Assembly (NCBI GenBank): GCA_934662505.1
Contig: CAKUKE010000001.1
Coordinates: 1-64,000, forward strand
Origin: an uncultured Clostridia bacterium
GTDB lineage: Bacteria; Bacillota; Clostridia; Christensenellales; Aristaeellaceae
Direction of reading: 5' to 3'
Length of the DNA stretch: 64,000 nucleotides
Both the position numbers and the translations under genes were made by a program. Each line of letters starts with the position of its first letter. The stretch's first letter is position 1. Shown here piece by piece: positions 12,001 through 18,087 of the stretch. The notes below the pieces were generated by a model, which was not told the DNA's origin, ran no database searches, and worked only from the letters and a program-made list of their open reading frames with translations.

Positions 12001-12700
12001 ACCAGACCAGGACGCTGCGGTTGTTCCACCGTTCCGCGTACTCAAAGGCCAGCAGGATCACGCCTTTTTCGGTGATGGCGCAGATCACTTCGCCGTCCTC
12101 CAAGGCGCTGGTTTCATACACCTTGGTGTTTGTGCCTTTGGTGGTGACATAGGCATGACCGGCCTGCTCAATGGCGTACTTGATATAACTGCCATCATAA
12201 AGCTGGGCGACTTCTTCTTCCAGCGTCAACGGCTGGACGGCATCCTCGCCTGCATCTTCTTCTGAAAGGGCATCGTCCGTTTCGGGCCAATCGTCCCCGG
12301 TATCTTCGGATTCTTCCTCCGGCTGATCGTCGATGTACCAATCGGCCCAATCGTCCTCCACACCCGGATCATCCAGGTCATCCGGGATCATTTCTTCCTC
12401 CGGCGTATCGGGCTGATCGGAAGCCTCTGTCTGTTCATCGGTGATCTCCGTTTCTTCCGAATCATCCTCAATGGGCTGATCTTCTGCGTCGGTAGCGGTT
12501 TCCTCTGCACTGTCCGTCAGGGCTTCGCCGGGTTCAGCCGATACCTCGGTTTCTTCCTCATACCTTTCAAAGATGTCCATGATTTCATCCATCCCATCTT
12601 CGTTTTCCGCTGCTTCCGCCAGGGCCGTGAAGGGCGTCACGGTGAACAGCAGCGCCAGCGTCAGGAGCAGCGAGAGGCTGCGGTTGACAAGTGTTTTCAT
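3053..12700 (-). CDS. Giant thioester-domain/SpaA-type (Cna-B repeat) cell-surface adhesin
   Basis: 3215 residues, from ATG 12700 behind AAAGGAGGGA. Order: signal peptide (1-29); acidic Glu/Asp/Pro/Thr-rich region with possible SH3-like modules (about 30-430); a thioester domain with Cys near residue 529 (VYCLEHN) and Gln near 608 (GQFAIRQVI); then about 24 Cna-B/SpaA modules from residue ~780. Twelve of these form six A-B pairs between residues ~970 and 2120. Each module has a KxD-type strand and a final E (YTVKE, VEET) as used for isopeptide bonds. The end has PDIQTG, a membrane segment and RRLKK, but no clear LPXTG. In known adhesins thioester domains bind host protein covalently and Cna-B stalks hold them off the wall. 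A sortase B gene lies 25 bases upstream, so it probably anchors this protein. Host or partner-cell binding is inference. Confidence 0.93.
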   Translation of the reverse strand: MKTLVNRSLSLLLTLALLFTVTPFTALAEAAENEDGMDEIMDIFERYEEETEVSAEPGEALTDSAEETATDAEDQPIEDDSEETEITDEQTEASDQPDTPEEEMIPDDLDDPGVEDDWADWYIDDQPEEESEDTGDDWPETDDALSEEDAGEDAVQPLTLEEEVAQLYDGSYIKYAIEQAGHAYVTTKGTNTKVYETSALEDGEVICAITEKGVILLAFEYAERWNNRSVLVWFLNDAYEAVSGYVREADLEQEIMKDADAAAWMNVLPAAYLSTTAGNFPVFVAPIVLPETPEEAVVETPVADTEYPEGSGEEETGEPVVPDEQPEETEAPDIPANQPEEEAELDDPEVAVGTFLFVTTKTRVFSDMDDTLRDDANGDLYMGVFVKDAVVQVDAVRVDSTGRLWYQVAFIYGDDFADGTMKWTEIGIAYVLPEETALTDAENLTVTDIALPETPKASGRRTLMKAAGTTPMNGFTLKSINAPIPPLYAGQTGVYGSSGHDSDYKQIASLSGKGAIYATPHYLDGYTVYCLEHNLPGPGEGSGSSQQPKGPYVIVDIDTYMNTPGSSRVIYSDQTMHAIAWVLRHTYPFMVLDRSDSDNETWSRVAGQFAIRQVIREMEGAQYVRDYWNMDNFYVASGQAPAVYLEYARWLAANGIARGNITGYISVANKSISKVGNNYVGTATLYTDADLIRIPKSGATVTGNTLGSDSSYYYLNSGDTIQITSSTNGFSITAESINSDAEEASFLVGVPSVSIQKVLIPQYGSPYKMQSTSLYFEQEIQYGSLTVTKLRSGTQQKLAGAKLQLYDSSKNAYGDPVTTDANGQAKWSNLPYGTYYVGEVGAPAGYRVNVDQVQVTINGNNTATFNNSPIIGSVSFVKVQRGTEIPLVGAQYELVTKSGSTYKRAVSAVDGSELPVLTTDANGKATWSNVVEYGTYYVHEVKAPEGFLLDNTYHAVSVTQHNKIVSADVDDPIITAKIKIAKTDGLTKEPLAGVEFTITRLSGPAALNGAGVGEVAAVITTDANGYAETDWLDWGRFKVEETKVPAGYTDSHYSTEIEAYEDGKTYTINVENVPAAGYIRLTKTDANSKKPLKGVQFDIYQGETLIATMTTDASGVALSGALVKGTYTVKEHGNPEGYTGELTTLPAMVLSEQTTELSAENTPIQGKIRITKKDALTKEALAGVVFTVTCLSVSSATDGADVGKTFTLTTDQNGVAESGWLNYGRYRIEETSVPEHYVDAHFSTEVEITEHQKTYTVDVENEPTKGKIQITKTDRLDGQPIAGVIFDIFQGQTKVGSMTTDDRGVVVSDPLPKGQYTVKERANPEGYVTDLVSIDCEVTSDNTTKLTADNTPIQFRVKIIKTDGLTKEPLPGAEFTITRVSGLPSHNGAGNGEVVATLTTDAKGEAVSDLLTWGVYEVKETNYPAHYVQNPFSVNVTGTENNKVYEITAENEPTKGKIQITKTDRLDGQPIAGVVFDIYQGETKVGSMTTDDKGIAVSDPLPKGQYTVKEKGNPEGYVADLVSLNTEVKSDETTKLAADNTPIRFHIKIVKTDGLTKMPLAGAVFTITRVSGLPSHNGAGNGEVVATRTTNEKGEAISDLLTWGKYEVTETTVPEHYVDNGFTITVTGTENNKIYAIACENEPTKGWIRLVKTDSLDNHPIAGVQFDIYQAGEVVSTMTTDADGVAVSEPLHKGKYTVREHENPTGYTAELISLDCEVYSDQTTNLTASNTPIQFRVKIEKTDQLTKEPLAGAEFTITRKSGLPSHEGENDGEVVAVLVTDSNGEAVSDLLTWGVYEVKESKVPVHFVDNHFSTTITGSEDNKTYTIACENEPTKGYIKIVKTDKLDRTPIEGVQFDIYENDAYGSGLAATMTTDKNGVAVSPALRKGTYIVKEHADPTGYTTDLVELDCVVKSDETTNLSCTNTPIQGKIRIIKTDELTGEALAGAEFTTTRVSGLPSHKGSNDGEVAAVIVTDADGIAVSPLLTWGVYHVEETGVPLHYVDNHFSTEVTIDTEDLLTYDVPCENEPTKGWIRLTKIDRKNGNPISGVQFDIYYNDQYGEGLATTMVTDENGVAMSEPIRKGRYIVKEHGETAGYVFEEVTLNCTVKSDEITDLSATNQPVQVRLKLYKRDADEYAGDPAASPTTRGDAMLTGAVFQVLAGENITDRQGNILYSKGAVVVESLKTAGEDASVTTEELWPGVYEIVELTPPTGYQPTDKHILVDATSAAQQSQEAVVTYEGVVCNEILYGCYAFVKFTGDNEIHDDAGLIETPEPGAVFQVYLKKAGSYDAARAFERDTITTDENGKTQTKLLPYGIYTVRQTKAKEGYAIKAPFDIFIRGTENPDNPPSMILNNEAIRYRLKFIKVDSETGKTITLANTAFKLKDANGEYVTQTVHYPRTQVIDTFKTDADGTVTLPETVRYGLYFIEEFQAPEGYLLQTEELAVFVGDENMNQPGEAYLLEFKIENTPVKGQIRLEKTGLQLTGIKEKEDRYGNTVMQPIYEEKRLAGAVFEVHAAETITGKDSTVWYEQDALVDTITTTADGLDVSKTLPLGRYYLVEVSAPDGYSFDDCHYEADLIYAGEHTPLVETVITAGNDYLPAEISLTKEKEVLQIVQEGDAIRQIITTVPGEGFTFGLYNDTDIHYDSGTLMADSLIAVGVTDADGKLTFSGNLPHGRYFIKELSAPAGWKINTERFTVTLDPAAADEDHVIRVTLPEAVHDELIWYPVTLTKLDITDEKTLPGALIEVSNDKGEVIYRAYTDKNGQIPNIPVTPGTYTFREILAPSGYALNEAVMSFTVDTDGGITGDTTIRNDYTRVLLQKQDENGLPLAGVEFALTKSNDTVLMRKTSDADGRIVFEKIPYGEYTITETKALAGYQKHDVNIRLTVDGTFVNQTESLETIINHPIIVKLKKVDQDGKPLPGAEYARINEYGEQMMTAVSDADGMLTFYKVPYGKYTVKELYAPDGYLLSKDTPEIVIDDAWQNSDAPVLTLTNHLKRLRYIKVDTNGKYLPGVEFSLINASNGEVVEVVTSNEKGEFIFTKFDYGFWLIRETKVPDGFNQMKDITFSVDASWVEPAPFTCVNIPNHYEFVKTDNEGNPMAGVTFTLEDQDGNILRDLVSGEDGIVHVDGLTPGTYIIREIETLEGYTVSGETIEVVIDEHYIVPDEMYVLVNYPDIQTGVDFEITPWMYAGGAAMLAGLILLLAVLFRRLKK
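6350..9785 (-). repeat. Six tandem ~570-bp A-B Cna-B repeat units inside the adhesin gene
   Basis: Six paired modules repeat about every 570 bases; the A modules start near 9780, 9215, 8640, 8070, 7500 and 6920. A modules carry TDGLTKEPLAGAEFTITR-like cores, several followed by SGLPSHNGAG. B modules carry TDRLDGQPIAGVxFDIYQG-like cores. The middle units are closest to each other, consistent with growth by unequal recombination. Copy number may vary and may be misassembled from short reads. Confidence 0.9.
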
Positions 12701-12725
12701 GTTCGTTCCCTCCTTTGTGGGTTGG

Positions 12726-13739
12726 TTATTGCTCAACCGCCAGGACGATCAGGCGTCCGTCCGCGGCGGCGTAGCTTCGGTCACAGGTAATCAGGGTCAG
12801 GATACGGTCAGCGGCGGTCACTTCCACGCCCGTATCGTAGAGGGATCGGGCCTGGGCCTGCCGGATGAACGCCAGGAAATCGGCGTCGCTGGCAAAGCTG
12901 GCCGTGGACGGGTCCCATTCGCCTTTCACCAGGTTCACGACGGCAAAGACCTTGTATATGCCTGTGTGATACAGCGAATCCAGGTAGATCATGCTGTGTT
13001 TTTCGTAAAAGGATTGGTTCTTATACGAAAGCAGCGGCCTGAACATAAGCTCGCCGCTGCTGGTGTTGGTGATATGGTGCCCGTAGATGGCAATGTTCCG
13101 TCCGGGCGTTTCGTAGTCCGTCTTTTTCAGGGAAAACAGCGTCCCCAGCTTGCTTTGCTTGCCGGTAAAGCTGTGCGTCAGGTAATAGTCCGTATCATCC
13201 GACAGCACGACGGGGTAATTGACATTCGTGCCGGGGATTTTCAGCCAGGCCACGAAATCCGGGTTCTTTTCATGGGCAGCCGTCAAATCAAAACCTGTAT
13301 TTCTGCCTATCAGATGTTCGCTGGATAAAGGCTGATCGACTATTTCCAGTCCTGCTTTGGCATCCTGTTTGGGAGCAGCATCCCGATTTTTTGCTTCTGG
13401 AGGAGAATCGGTTTCTGTGGGTGAAGAAGTTTCCTCCGGCGGAAAAAAGGTGCTTGACACGATCATGGTGGAATCCTGTTCTTCCGGCTCTATTCGTTCA
13501 TCTGCTTTCGACTGCTGTATTAACATCGGATGATCCGGCGTATCAGTAGGGGCGGGCAATATTTCAGCATCTTCGCATTCCAATGGCGTCTGATCGAACG
13601 GCTGCTGTAATTCCTCCAGAAGATCATCCATCTCTGTATGATCTTCGGAATACTGCCTGTTATCCTCCTGAATGGAATGAAGGATCATTCCAAAGCCGCC
13701 CAGCAAGAAAAGCAACGATACACAGAATAGCAGCACCAA
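12726..13739 (-). CDS. Class B sortase
   Basis: About 337 residues: an N-terminal membrane anchor, a long Glu/Pro/Thr-rich spacer, and a C-terminal sortase domain with the DFVAWLKIPGTNVNYPVV strand, catalytic His in IYGHHIT, catalytic Cys in TLITCDRS (near residue 319) and Arg in DGRLIVLA. It should cleave a sorting signal and attach the substrate covalently; the adjacent adhesin is the obvious substrate. The start is uncertain. The TTG at 13739 begins inside the anchor and has AGGA only one base away. The frame can extend upstream to an ATA codon preceded by AAGGATGG, which would add a basic NRKDKNK segment typical of sortase N-termini. Confidence 0.9.
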   Translation of the reverse strand: MVLLFCVSLLFLLGGFGMILHSIQEDNRQYSEDHTEMDDLLEELQQPFDQTPLECEDAEILPAPTDTPDHPMLIQQSKADERIEPEEQDSTMIVSSTFFPPEETSSPTETDSPPEAKNRDAAPKQDAKAGLEIVDQPLSSEHLIGRNTGFDLTAAHEKNPDFVAWLKIPGTNVNYPVVLSDDTDYYLTHSFTGKQSKLGTLFSLKKTDYETPGRNIAIYGHHITNTSSGELMFRPLLSYKNQSFYEKHSMIYLDSLYHTGIYKVFAVVNLVKGEWDPSTASFASDADFLAFIRQAQARSLYDTGVEVTAADRILTLITCDRSYAAADGRLIVLAVEQ

Positions 13740-13778
13740 TCCTGTAAGTTTGTTTTTATCCTTGCGGTTTATTCCGTA

Positions 13779-14831
13779 TCACCATCCTTTTGAAAATTCA
13801 AAGTCATGCCGTACTTCGGCTTCATAGTAGCTGTGCATTGTGGCAGGGGCATTGAACAGCGCCACGAACCAATACTGCCGGATATTCCGAATCTTGCTCC
13901 TACTCTTTTCCATGCTGTCAAAGATATACTGAATATGGGACGAATTGATCTCCATATACCGAGCATAAACAATGTCGGCGGGCACCTTCTTTCCGCTGAC
14001 GGTGAAATATTCGCAGCGGGTGGACAGCACCTCCACCATCAGGGACACGATATTGTCCAGCGTATCCCGGCTGAGTTCCTGGCAGAGAATGTCATATTCG
14101 ATGTTTTCTTCGATCAGCCGTTTCAGTTCTTTCGTGTTCAGCCTGCGCTGCACATCCGGGATGCCGGTTGGAACGCTGACCGTTGTGTCCTCCTGCGCGG
14201 GGATTGATGGATGGATATTTGATTGATTCGGATTGGATGGATTCGTATTGGATTTTTCAATCTTTTCTTTTTGAGTGTTTAATCTATTATTATTTGATTG
14301 CGTGGTGTTTCCCAACGCAGGCGTTTCCTGTGAAGAAATAGCCTGTGTTGGATTTCCCGACATAGGTTTTCCCGACGTTGGCTTTCCCGTTATTGGAAAA
14401 GCCGACGCTGGAATGGCCGACATTGGCTGATTCGACGCAGGCTTTTCTTCCGCACAGTCATCAGGTGGCAGATCGAAGGAAGTTACCGTGCTGCCGCCCT
14501 CCGCTGTGTCATCTCCATTCCGCAGCGCTGTTTGCGGTTCCTCGTATATCCAATAGATCGCTTCACCCAACTGCCCATTGGATTTTCTGGAACGAAAACG
14601 GATCACATATCCGGCCCTTTCCAGCTCCCTGATGCCGTCCCGAACTGAATCCACCCCGTCCCGGCAAATGCTCGCCAGTCCCCGGATCGAATACTTCCAC
14701 CGATCCGCTGGCAGGGAAAGCATCAGGGAGAGCAGCCCTTTGGCTTTCAGGCTCAGCCGCTTGTCCTGAAGGTGGATGTTGGACATGGCGGTGTAATTGC
14801 TGTTCTTCTGGATTTTGAATATTTCCGACAT
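13779..14831 (-). CDS. RepA/DUF6017 replication initiator-like protein
   Basis: This 350-residue protein opens with MSEIFKIQKNSNYTAMSN and a winged-helix segment (LSLKAKGLLSLMLSLP, residues ~27-100) typical of replication initiator A proteins of Gram-positive plasmids and ICEs. A low-complexity Pro/Ser/Asn/Thr linker (~130-230) follows, then a DUF6017-like C-terminus ending NAPATMHSYYEAEVRHDF. The ATG at 14831 has GGGAGG upstream. With ParB next door it suggests that the excised circle replicates and segregates. The sortase frame starts just past its stop, in the same reading frame. Confidence 0.83.
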   Translation of the reverse strand: MSEIFKIQKNSNYTAMSNIHLQDKRLSLKAKGLLSLMLSLPADRWKYSIRGLASICRDGVDSVRDGIRELERAGYVIRFRSRKSNGQLGEAIYWIYEEPQTALRNGDDTAEGGSTVTSFDLPPDDCAEEKPASNQPMSAIPASAFPITGKPTSGKPMSGNPTQAISSQETPALGNTTQSNNNRLNTQKEKIEKSNTNPSNPNQSNIHPSIPAQEDTTVSVPTGIPDVQRRLNTKELKRLIEENIEYDILCQELSRDTLDNIVSLMVEVLSTRCEYFTVSGKKVPADIVYARYMEINSSHIQYIFDSMEKSRSKIRNIRQYWFVALFNAPATMHSYYEAEVRHDFEFSKGW

Positions 14832-14846
14832 GCCGGTATCCTCCCT

Positions 14847-15686
14847 TCATAGGCTGTCGAACTCATCCAAGGTATCGTCCAACACATCTTCATCGCTTTT
14901 CTCTGGCTCCAGCTTATCCATTTCCGCAAAGCGTTTTTCCAATTCAGCCAAGGTAAATTCGTCTCTGAACCGTCCGATCCAGCTTTTACCAAGCTGTGCG
15001 CTGACACGCTTTTCCATTTCGAGCAGGCGCTTCCAAAGCACAGGATGGGATTCCCGGAAGAAGGCTTGCTGTGTGCGCATCCGAAACGGGCAGCACCAGC
15101 ATGTACAGTGGCTGCTATATGTTGTGTTGTTATATAGGAAAAAGCCATTAACCCAGCAGACCAGACGAGCAGAATCGCACGCATCATTCCATTCCATGAA
15201 CGGATAACGTATTTCACTATGATGCTGACGCGCCGTGATCAGATACGTTTCATTTGATGTAAGGGGGATGTAGTGTATGACGTTGCTTTCCTGCTCCATG
15301 CGGCATATTTCCTGATCGATCACATGGTCGATCATTTCTGTACAGCACCAGCGTTTACGGCTGCGGGGCCATCCATTGCCAACGAGTGGGATACCCAGCC
15401 GCCTCCGCTTTGCCCGCTGATATTGTGAATGAATTGGAGCTTCCAGCAGCATATATTCAAAGCTGTGAGGATGCTTCAAACAGGTGATATGTATGCCGCG
15501 TTCCTGGTACAGCCACTGATCCAAACGCCATAGGTGTTCATACGCTTCTGGAAACTCCATACCGGTATCAGCGAACAAAACTGCGTCAATGGGCATTTCT
15601 TCTTCCACCATTCGCGAAAGGAGATAAGTGGAGTGACAGCCGGTTGTGATTGAAACAACATGGCGGGGGCTTTGATTTCCAGACAT
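14847..15686 (-). CDS. PAPS-reductase-like (PP-loop fold) protein with a degenerate PP-loop
   Basis: About 279 residues. The fold is recognisable from FADTGMEFPEAYEHL, GWPRSRKRWCCTEMI and a C-terminal CTCWCCP Cys cluster near residue 202, as in the PAPS-reductase-like proteins of Gram-positive mobile elements. In place of the nucleotide-binding SGGKDS signature it reads TTGCHS, so the Gly-Gly, Lys and Asp are lost; ATP pyrophosphatase chemistry is doubtful. ATG 15686 has GAGAGG eight bases upstream; ATG 15692 is an alternative two codons earlier. It follows parB by about 20 bases. Paired PAPS-reductase-like and ParB-like proteins are known elsewhere as IbrA/IbrB, regulators on enterobacterial elements. 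The role here is unknown. Confidence 0.75.
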   Translation of the reverse strand: MSGNQSPRHVVSITTGCHSTYLLSRMVEEEMPIDAVLFADTGMEFPEAYEHLWRLDQWLYQERGIHITCLKHPHSFEYMLLEAPIHSQYQRAKRRRLGIPLVGNGWPRSRKRWCCTEMIDHVIDQEICRMEQESNVIHYIPLTSNETYLITARQHHSEIRYPFMEWNDACDSARLVCWVNGFFLYNNTTYSSHCTCWCCPFRMRTQQAFFRESHPVLWKRLLEMEKRVSAQLGKSWIGRFRDEFTLAELEKRFAEMDKLEPEKSDEDVLDDTLDEFDSL

Positions 15687-15705
15687 GGGCATTACCTCTC
15701 TTTCT

Positions 15706-16575
15706 TCAACGGCCTTGTTGTTGCTGCCGCTTCTTCACTTGCTGCTGATGCCATCTCTCCACCAGACGGAGAATGACATCCGCGACCTTTTCATCCGAGT
15801 AACTCTTTGGGAAATATTTGCGTATCCGGGGATTGCGCAGAAAGCTCTGATCCAGGGGCGGCTTTTTCACTTCGGCAAAGATTTCGTCCATTGCCTCCCT
15901 GGTCAGCCTGCCCTCCTGACTGAGCTTTTTCAATCGCTGGGCCTGGGACAGCGATGGGGAAGTCTGCGCCTGCTCCAGCGCTGAGATGACCTGTTCCTGC
16001 TCGTCCGGCGTCAGATAGGAAAGCTCAACCGCGGGATTAAACTTGATTTTCTTGTCATCCACCATTTGAAGCAGGGGAGGAATCAGGTTGGTCAGACGGA
16101 TGAATCTATGCACCTGATTTCGACTGTCACCTGCGTTTTCCCCAATCAAATCAAGGGTTTGCAACTTCATCCCAACTTGGGATGAAGTTGGGTCAATGCT
16201 TTTTCCTTGCCGTTTAAGAGCTTCCAGCTTCATTTTGTAGGCAAAAGCTCTTTCGCTTGGCAGGATGTGTTCACGCTGTAAATTGGTGTCCACCATTACC
16301 AAAATGGCGGCGTCATCGTCCAGATTCCGCACGATCACCGGCATGGTGTCTATCCCGGCCAGCTCGCAGGCTCTTTTGCGCCGATGCCCCGATACAATCT
16401 CATACCCTCCTTCCGCGCGGGGGCGCACAATGCTAGGAATCAGTATCCCCTGCTGCCGGATGCTTTCTGCCGTTTTTTCCATCTGCTCATCATCCTGCAC
16501 CTTGAAGGGATGATGGGAAAAAGGATGAAGCTCATTCAAGGGAAGATAGATGATTTCTTCTGTCGCTTGCGTCAA
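15706..16575 (-). CDS. parB: ParB/RepB/Spo0J-family partition protein
   Basis: 289 residues with the ParB N-terminal fold (IRQQGILIPSIVRPRAEGGY, then the GHRRKRACELAG box near residue 65) and a central helix-turn-helix region (ENAGDSRNQVHRFIRLTNLI). Families like this bind parS sites and spread as CTP-dependent clamps, or act as ParB-like regulators on ICEs. The start is TTG at 16575, with AAGGAGG seven bases upstream; its bases overlap the TGA stop of the zinc-ribbon gene, so translation is probably coupled. No ParA is seen in this window. A 29-bp perfect palindrome lies inside the gene at 16162-16190. Confidence 0.88.
   Translation of the reverse strand: MTQATEEIIYLPLNELHPFSHHPFKVQDDEQMEKTAESIRQQGILIPSIVRPRAEGGYEIVSGHRRKRACELAGIDTMPVIVRNLDDDAAILVMVDTNLQREHILPSERAFAYKMKLEALKRQGKSIDPTSSQVGMKLQTLDLIGENAGDSRNQVHRFIRLTNLIPPLLQMVDDKKIKFNPAVELSYLTPDEQEQVISALEQAQTSPSLSQAQRLKKLSQEGRLTREAMDEIFAEVKKPPLDQSFLRNPRIRKYFPKSYSDEKVADVILRLVERWHQQQVKKRQQQQGR
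16162..16190. repeat. 29-bp perfect palindrome inside parB
   Basis: CAACTTCATCCCAA at 16162-16175 is repeated as its exact reverse complement TTGGGATGAAGTTG at 16177-16190 around one base. Chance occurrence of 14 paired bases in coding sequence is very unlikely. It could be a parS-like centromere for the encoded ParB, a regulator site, or an RNA hairpin in the parB message. Confidence 0.75.
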
Positions 16576-16748
16576 CTGCTTCCCTCCTTATTGGGCTGGG
16601 CAGGCATCCCCTTGGATTTGGGTTTCCGAAAAAGAAAGGCGGCCTGACTTTCGGAATTGTCAGAGCCGCCATATTTCTTTTCGCACATAGGGCAAACCTG
16701 CCGCCCTTCGGGGATGATTTCCCCGCACATGACACAATGATCTTCCAT
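16572..16748 (-). CDS. Small double-CxxC zinc-ribbon protein
   Basis: 58 residues starting MEDHCVMCGEIIPEGRQVC, with CxxC-x10-CxxC spacing that should bind one zinc, then a Lys/Pro/Ser-rich tail. The ATG at 16748 is preceded by AAAGGAGGATAACGCT, a strong ribosome site. Its stop overlaps the parB TTG start. Function is unknown; small zinc ribbons in this position of ICEs may bind DNA or partner proteins. Confidence 0.75.
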   Translation of the reverse strand: MEDHCVMCGEIIPEGRQVCPMCEKKYGGSDNSESQAAFLFRKPKSKGMPAQPNKEGSS

Positions 16749-16752
16749 AGCG

Positions 16753-17658
16753 TTATCCTCCTTTCTTCCCGGACTGTTTCGTAGGCGGCTTTTTATCGCC
16801 GGGTTTCCAGCCTGCGCCTCGAATGAGCTGGTCAATCATTTTCCGGCCTTTCTGCGTCCAGCGCATCGTGATATGAACGCTTTGATAAGCGCCATAGTCC
16901 TGGATATAGGTTTCCGTTTTGACATAGCCCTTCCCGTCATGCTTGCGGTAGAGTTGCCATCCATCCCGGTTTTTGAACTGTACCCCCTGGTCATGGAGAA
17001 ATTCGTTCAGCAGTTTGGCCGTCCATCCGTAATCCTTGGCAATGGTGGTTGTACTGTACGCATCTGGGGCGGACAGAACCTCATCGTAATAGACTGCTTT
17101 CGGCTGCATCTGCCTGATTTGATCTCCCTGCCGGTGGATTTGGCCGTCCATATTGGCAATCCTGGCATTCTGTGCGCGGATTGCAGCCGCTTTCAAAGCA
17201 ATCGCCTCGTTCTGCTGAACTATCGTTGCAAACTGGCGCTTGTATTCTGCTTCCAAACGCTGCCTTTCTTCCTCGCTGGCTTCCAGCAGCAGATAGGTGG
17301 AGCGCAGATTTTTGGAATCCTCCGCCGCTGCCCTGCGCATTGCTTCTTCCTTGGCAAGGAAGCGCCTGCGGAACTGCCTGCCCGCTTCTGAATCCTGCAT
17401 CATGCAGATTTCCTTCGCCATGTCCAGCGTGATCCAATGATCATGCAGGGGATTGGGCATGAGTGCTCCATCTGCACGTCGGACAAAAATGTCCGATGTC
17501 ACATAATCCACGCCAGCCACATACCGTCCCTCGCAAATACGGGGGAACCACTTCCGATACGGCGTTTTGATCCCCAGCGCCTGATGCAGCATGAGGCCGG
17601 AGATCAGGGGTCTGTTGTTCTTGTCGTACTGATACTGGAACTCAATCAGATCGTTCAT
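16753..17658 (-). CDS. Phage-type antirepressor (AntA/AntB plus KilAC domains)
   Basis: 301 residues. The N-terminus has the AntA/AntB pattern (LHQALGIKTPYRKWFPRICE with ITLDMAKEICMMQ). A Glu/Gln/Ala-rich coiled coil spans ~125-200. The C-terminus is KilAC-like (YSTTTIAKDYGWTAKLLNEF with YVKTETYI). In phages such proteins oppose lysogenic repressors; on ICEs they probably affect the decision to excise and transfer (inference). The start at ATG 17658 has AAGGAGG about 11 bases upstream. A terminator separates it from the upstream gene, so it likely has its own promoter. Confidence 0.82.
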   Translation of the reverse strand: MNDLIEFQYQYDKNNRPLISGLMLHQALGIKTPYRKWFPRICEGRYVAGVDYVTSDIFVRRADGALMPNPLHDHWITLDMAKEICMMQDSEAGRQFRRRFLAKEEAMRRAAAEDSKNLRSTYLLLEASEEERQRLEAEYKRQFATIVQQNEAIALKAAAIRAQNARIANMDGQIHRQGDQIRQMQPKAVYYDEVLSAPDAYSTTTIAKDYGWTAKLLNEFLHDQGVQFKNRDGWQLYRKHDGKGYVKTETYIQDYGAYQSVHITMRWTQKGRKMIDQLIRGAGWKPGDKKPPTKQSGKKGG

Positions 17659-17685
17659 ACATTCTTCATTCCTCCTTGTCGGAAA

Positions 17686-17730
17686 TAAAAAAAGGCGACC
17701 AGAAGAATGATGAGTTAATCTGATCGCCTT
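17686..17730 (-). terminator. Rho-independent terminator downstream of the 17758-18087 gene
   Basis: On the minus strand GGCGATCAG pairs with CTGGTCGCC (one wobble) and is followed by seven T. It lies between the small conserved gene and the antirepressor. Confidence 0.75.
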
Positions 17731-17733
17731 CAA

Positions 17734-17751
17734 TGTGCAGCACTATGCACA
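17734..17751. repeat. Inverted repeat TGTGCA-N6-TGCACA
   Basis: An 18-bp dyad lies just downstream of the small gene and upstream of the antirepressor. It could be a regulator site for antirepressor transcription. There is no direct proof. Confidence 0.4.
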
Positions 17752-17757
17752 GTGGGA

Positions 17758-18087
17758 TTATTCAGTTGTGGTTTCCTGTGAATTGGGATGCTCGTTGCCC
17801 ATTGCCGCCAGGTATCGCCGGTTCCACCTGTCTATCAATGGCGCAATGTGCTTTATGACCTCTCCATACGGAATCCATATTTCCCGTGCCTCGATTTGTT
17901 CATACACCGCGTCAATGATTTCCCGTTTCTCGTTTTTGTTCACAGGCTTTCCATTTTCCTCTATGGTCTTGGAATGAGCTTGCTTTGCGGTTTCCGTGAT
18001 CCATTCCTTCTGCCTCTGCTTCAATGCCGACCATTGCTTGTTTGTTTGCAGAAGCTTTCCATTTACCATCTGATGGTTTTTGGGCAC
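17758..18087 (-). CDS. Conserved ICE protein of unknown function
   Basis: 109 residues from a GTG start at 18087, with GGAGGTG eight bases upstream. The sequence begins MPKNHQMVNGKLLQTNKQW and is basic and helical, with a KREIIDAVYEQIEAREIWIPYGE core. I recall similar small proteins next to antirepressors in other Firmicutes elements but know no named function. It is the first gene of the minus-strand ICE block. Confidence 0.6.
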   Translation of the reverse strand: MPKNHQMVNGKLLQTNKQWSALKQRQKEWITETAKQAHSKTIEENGKPVNKNEKREIIDAVYEQIEAREIWIPYGEVIKHIAPLIDRWNRRYLAAMGNEHPNSQETTTE

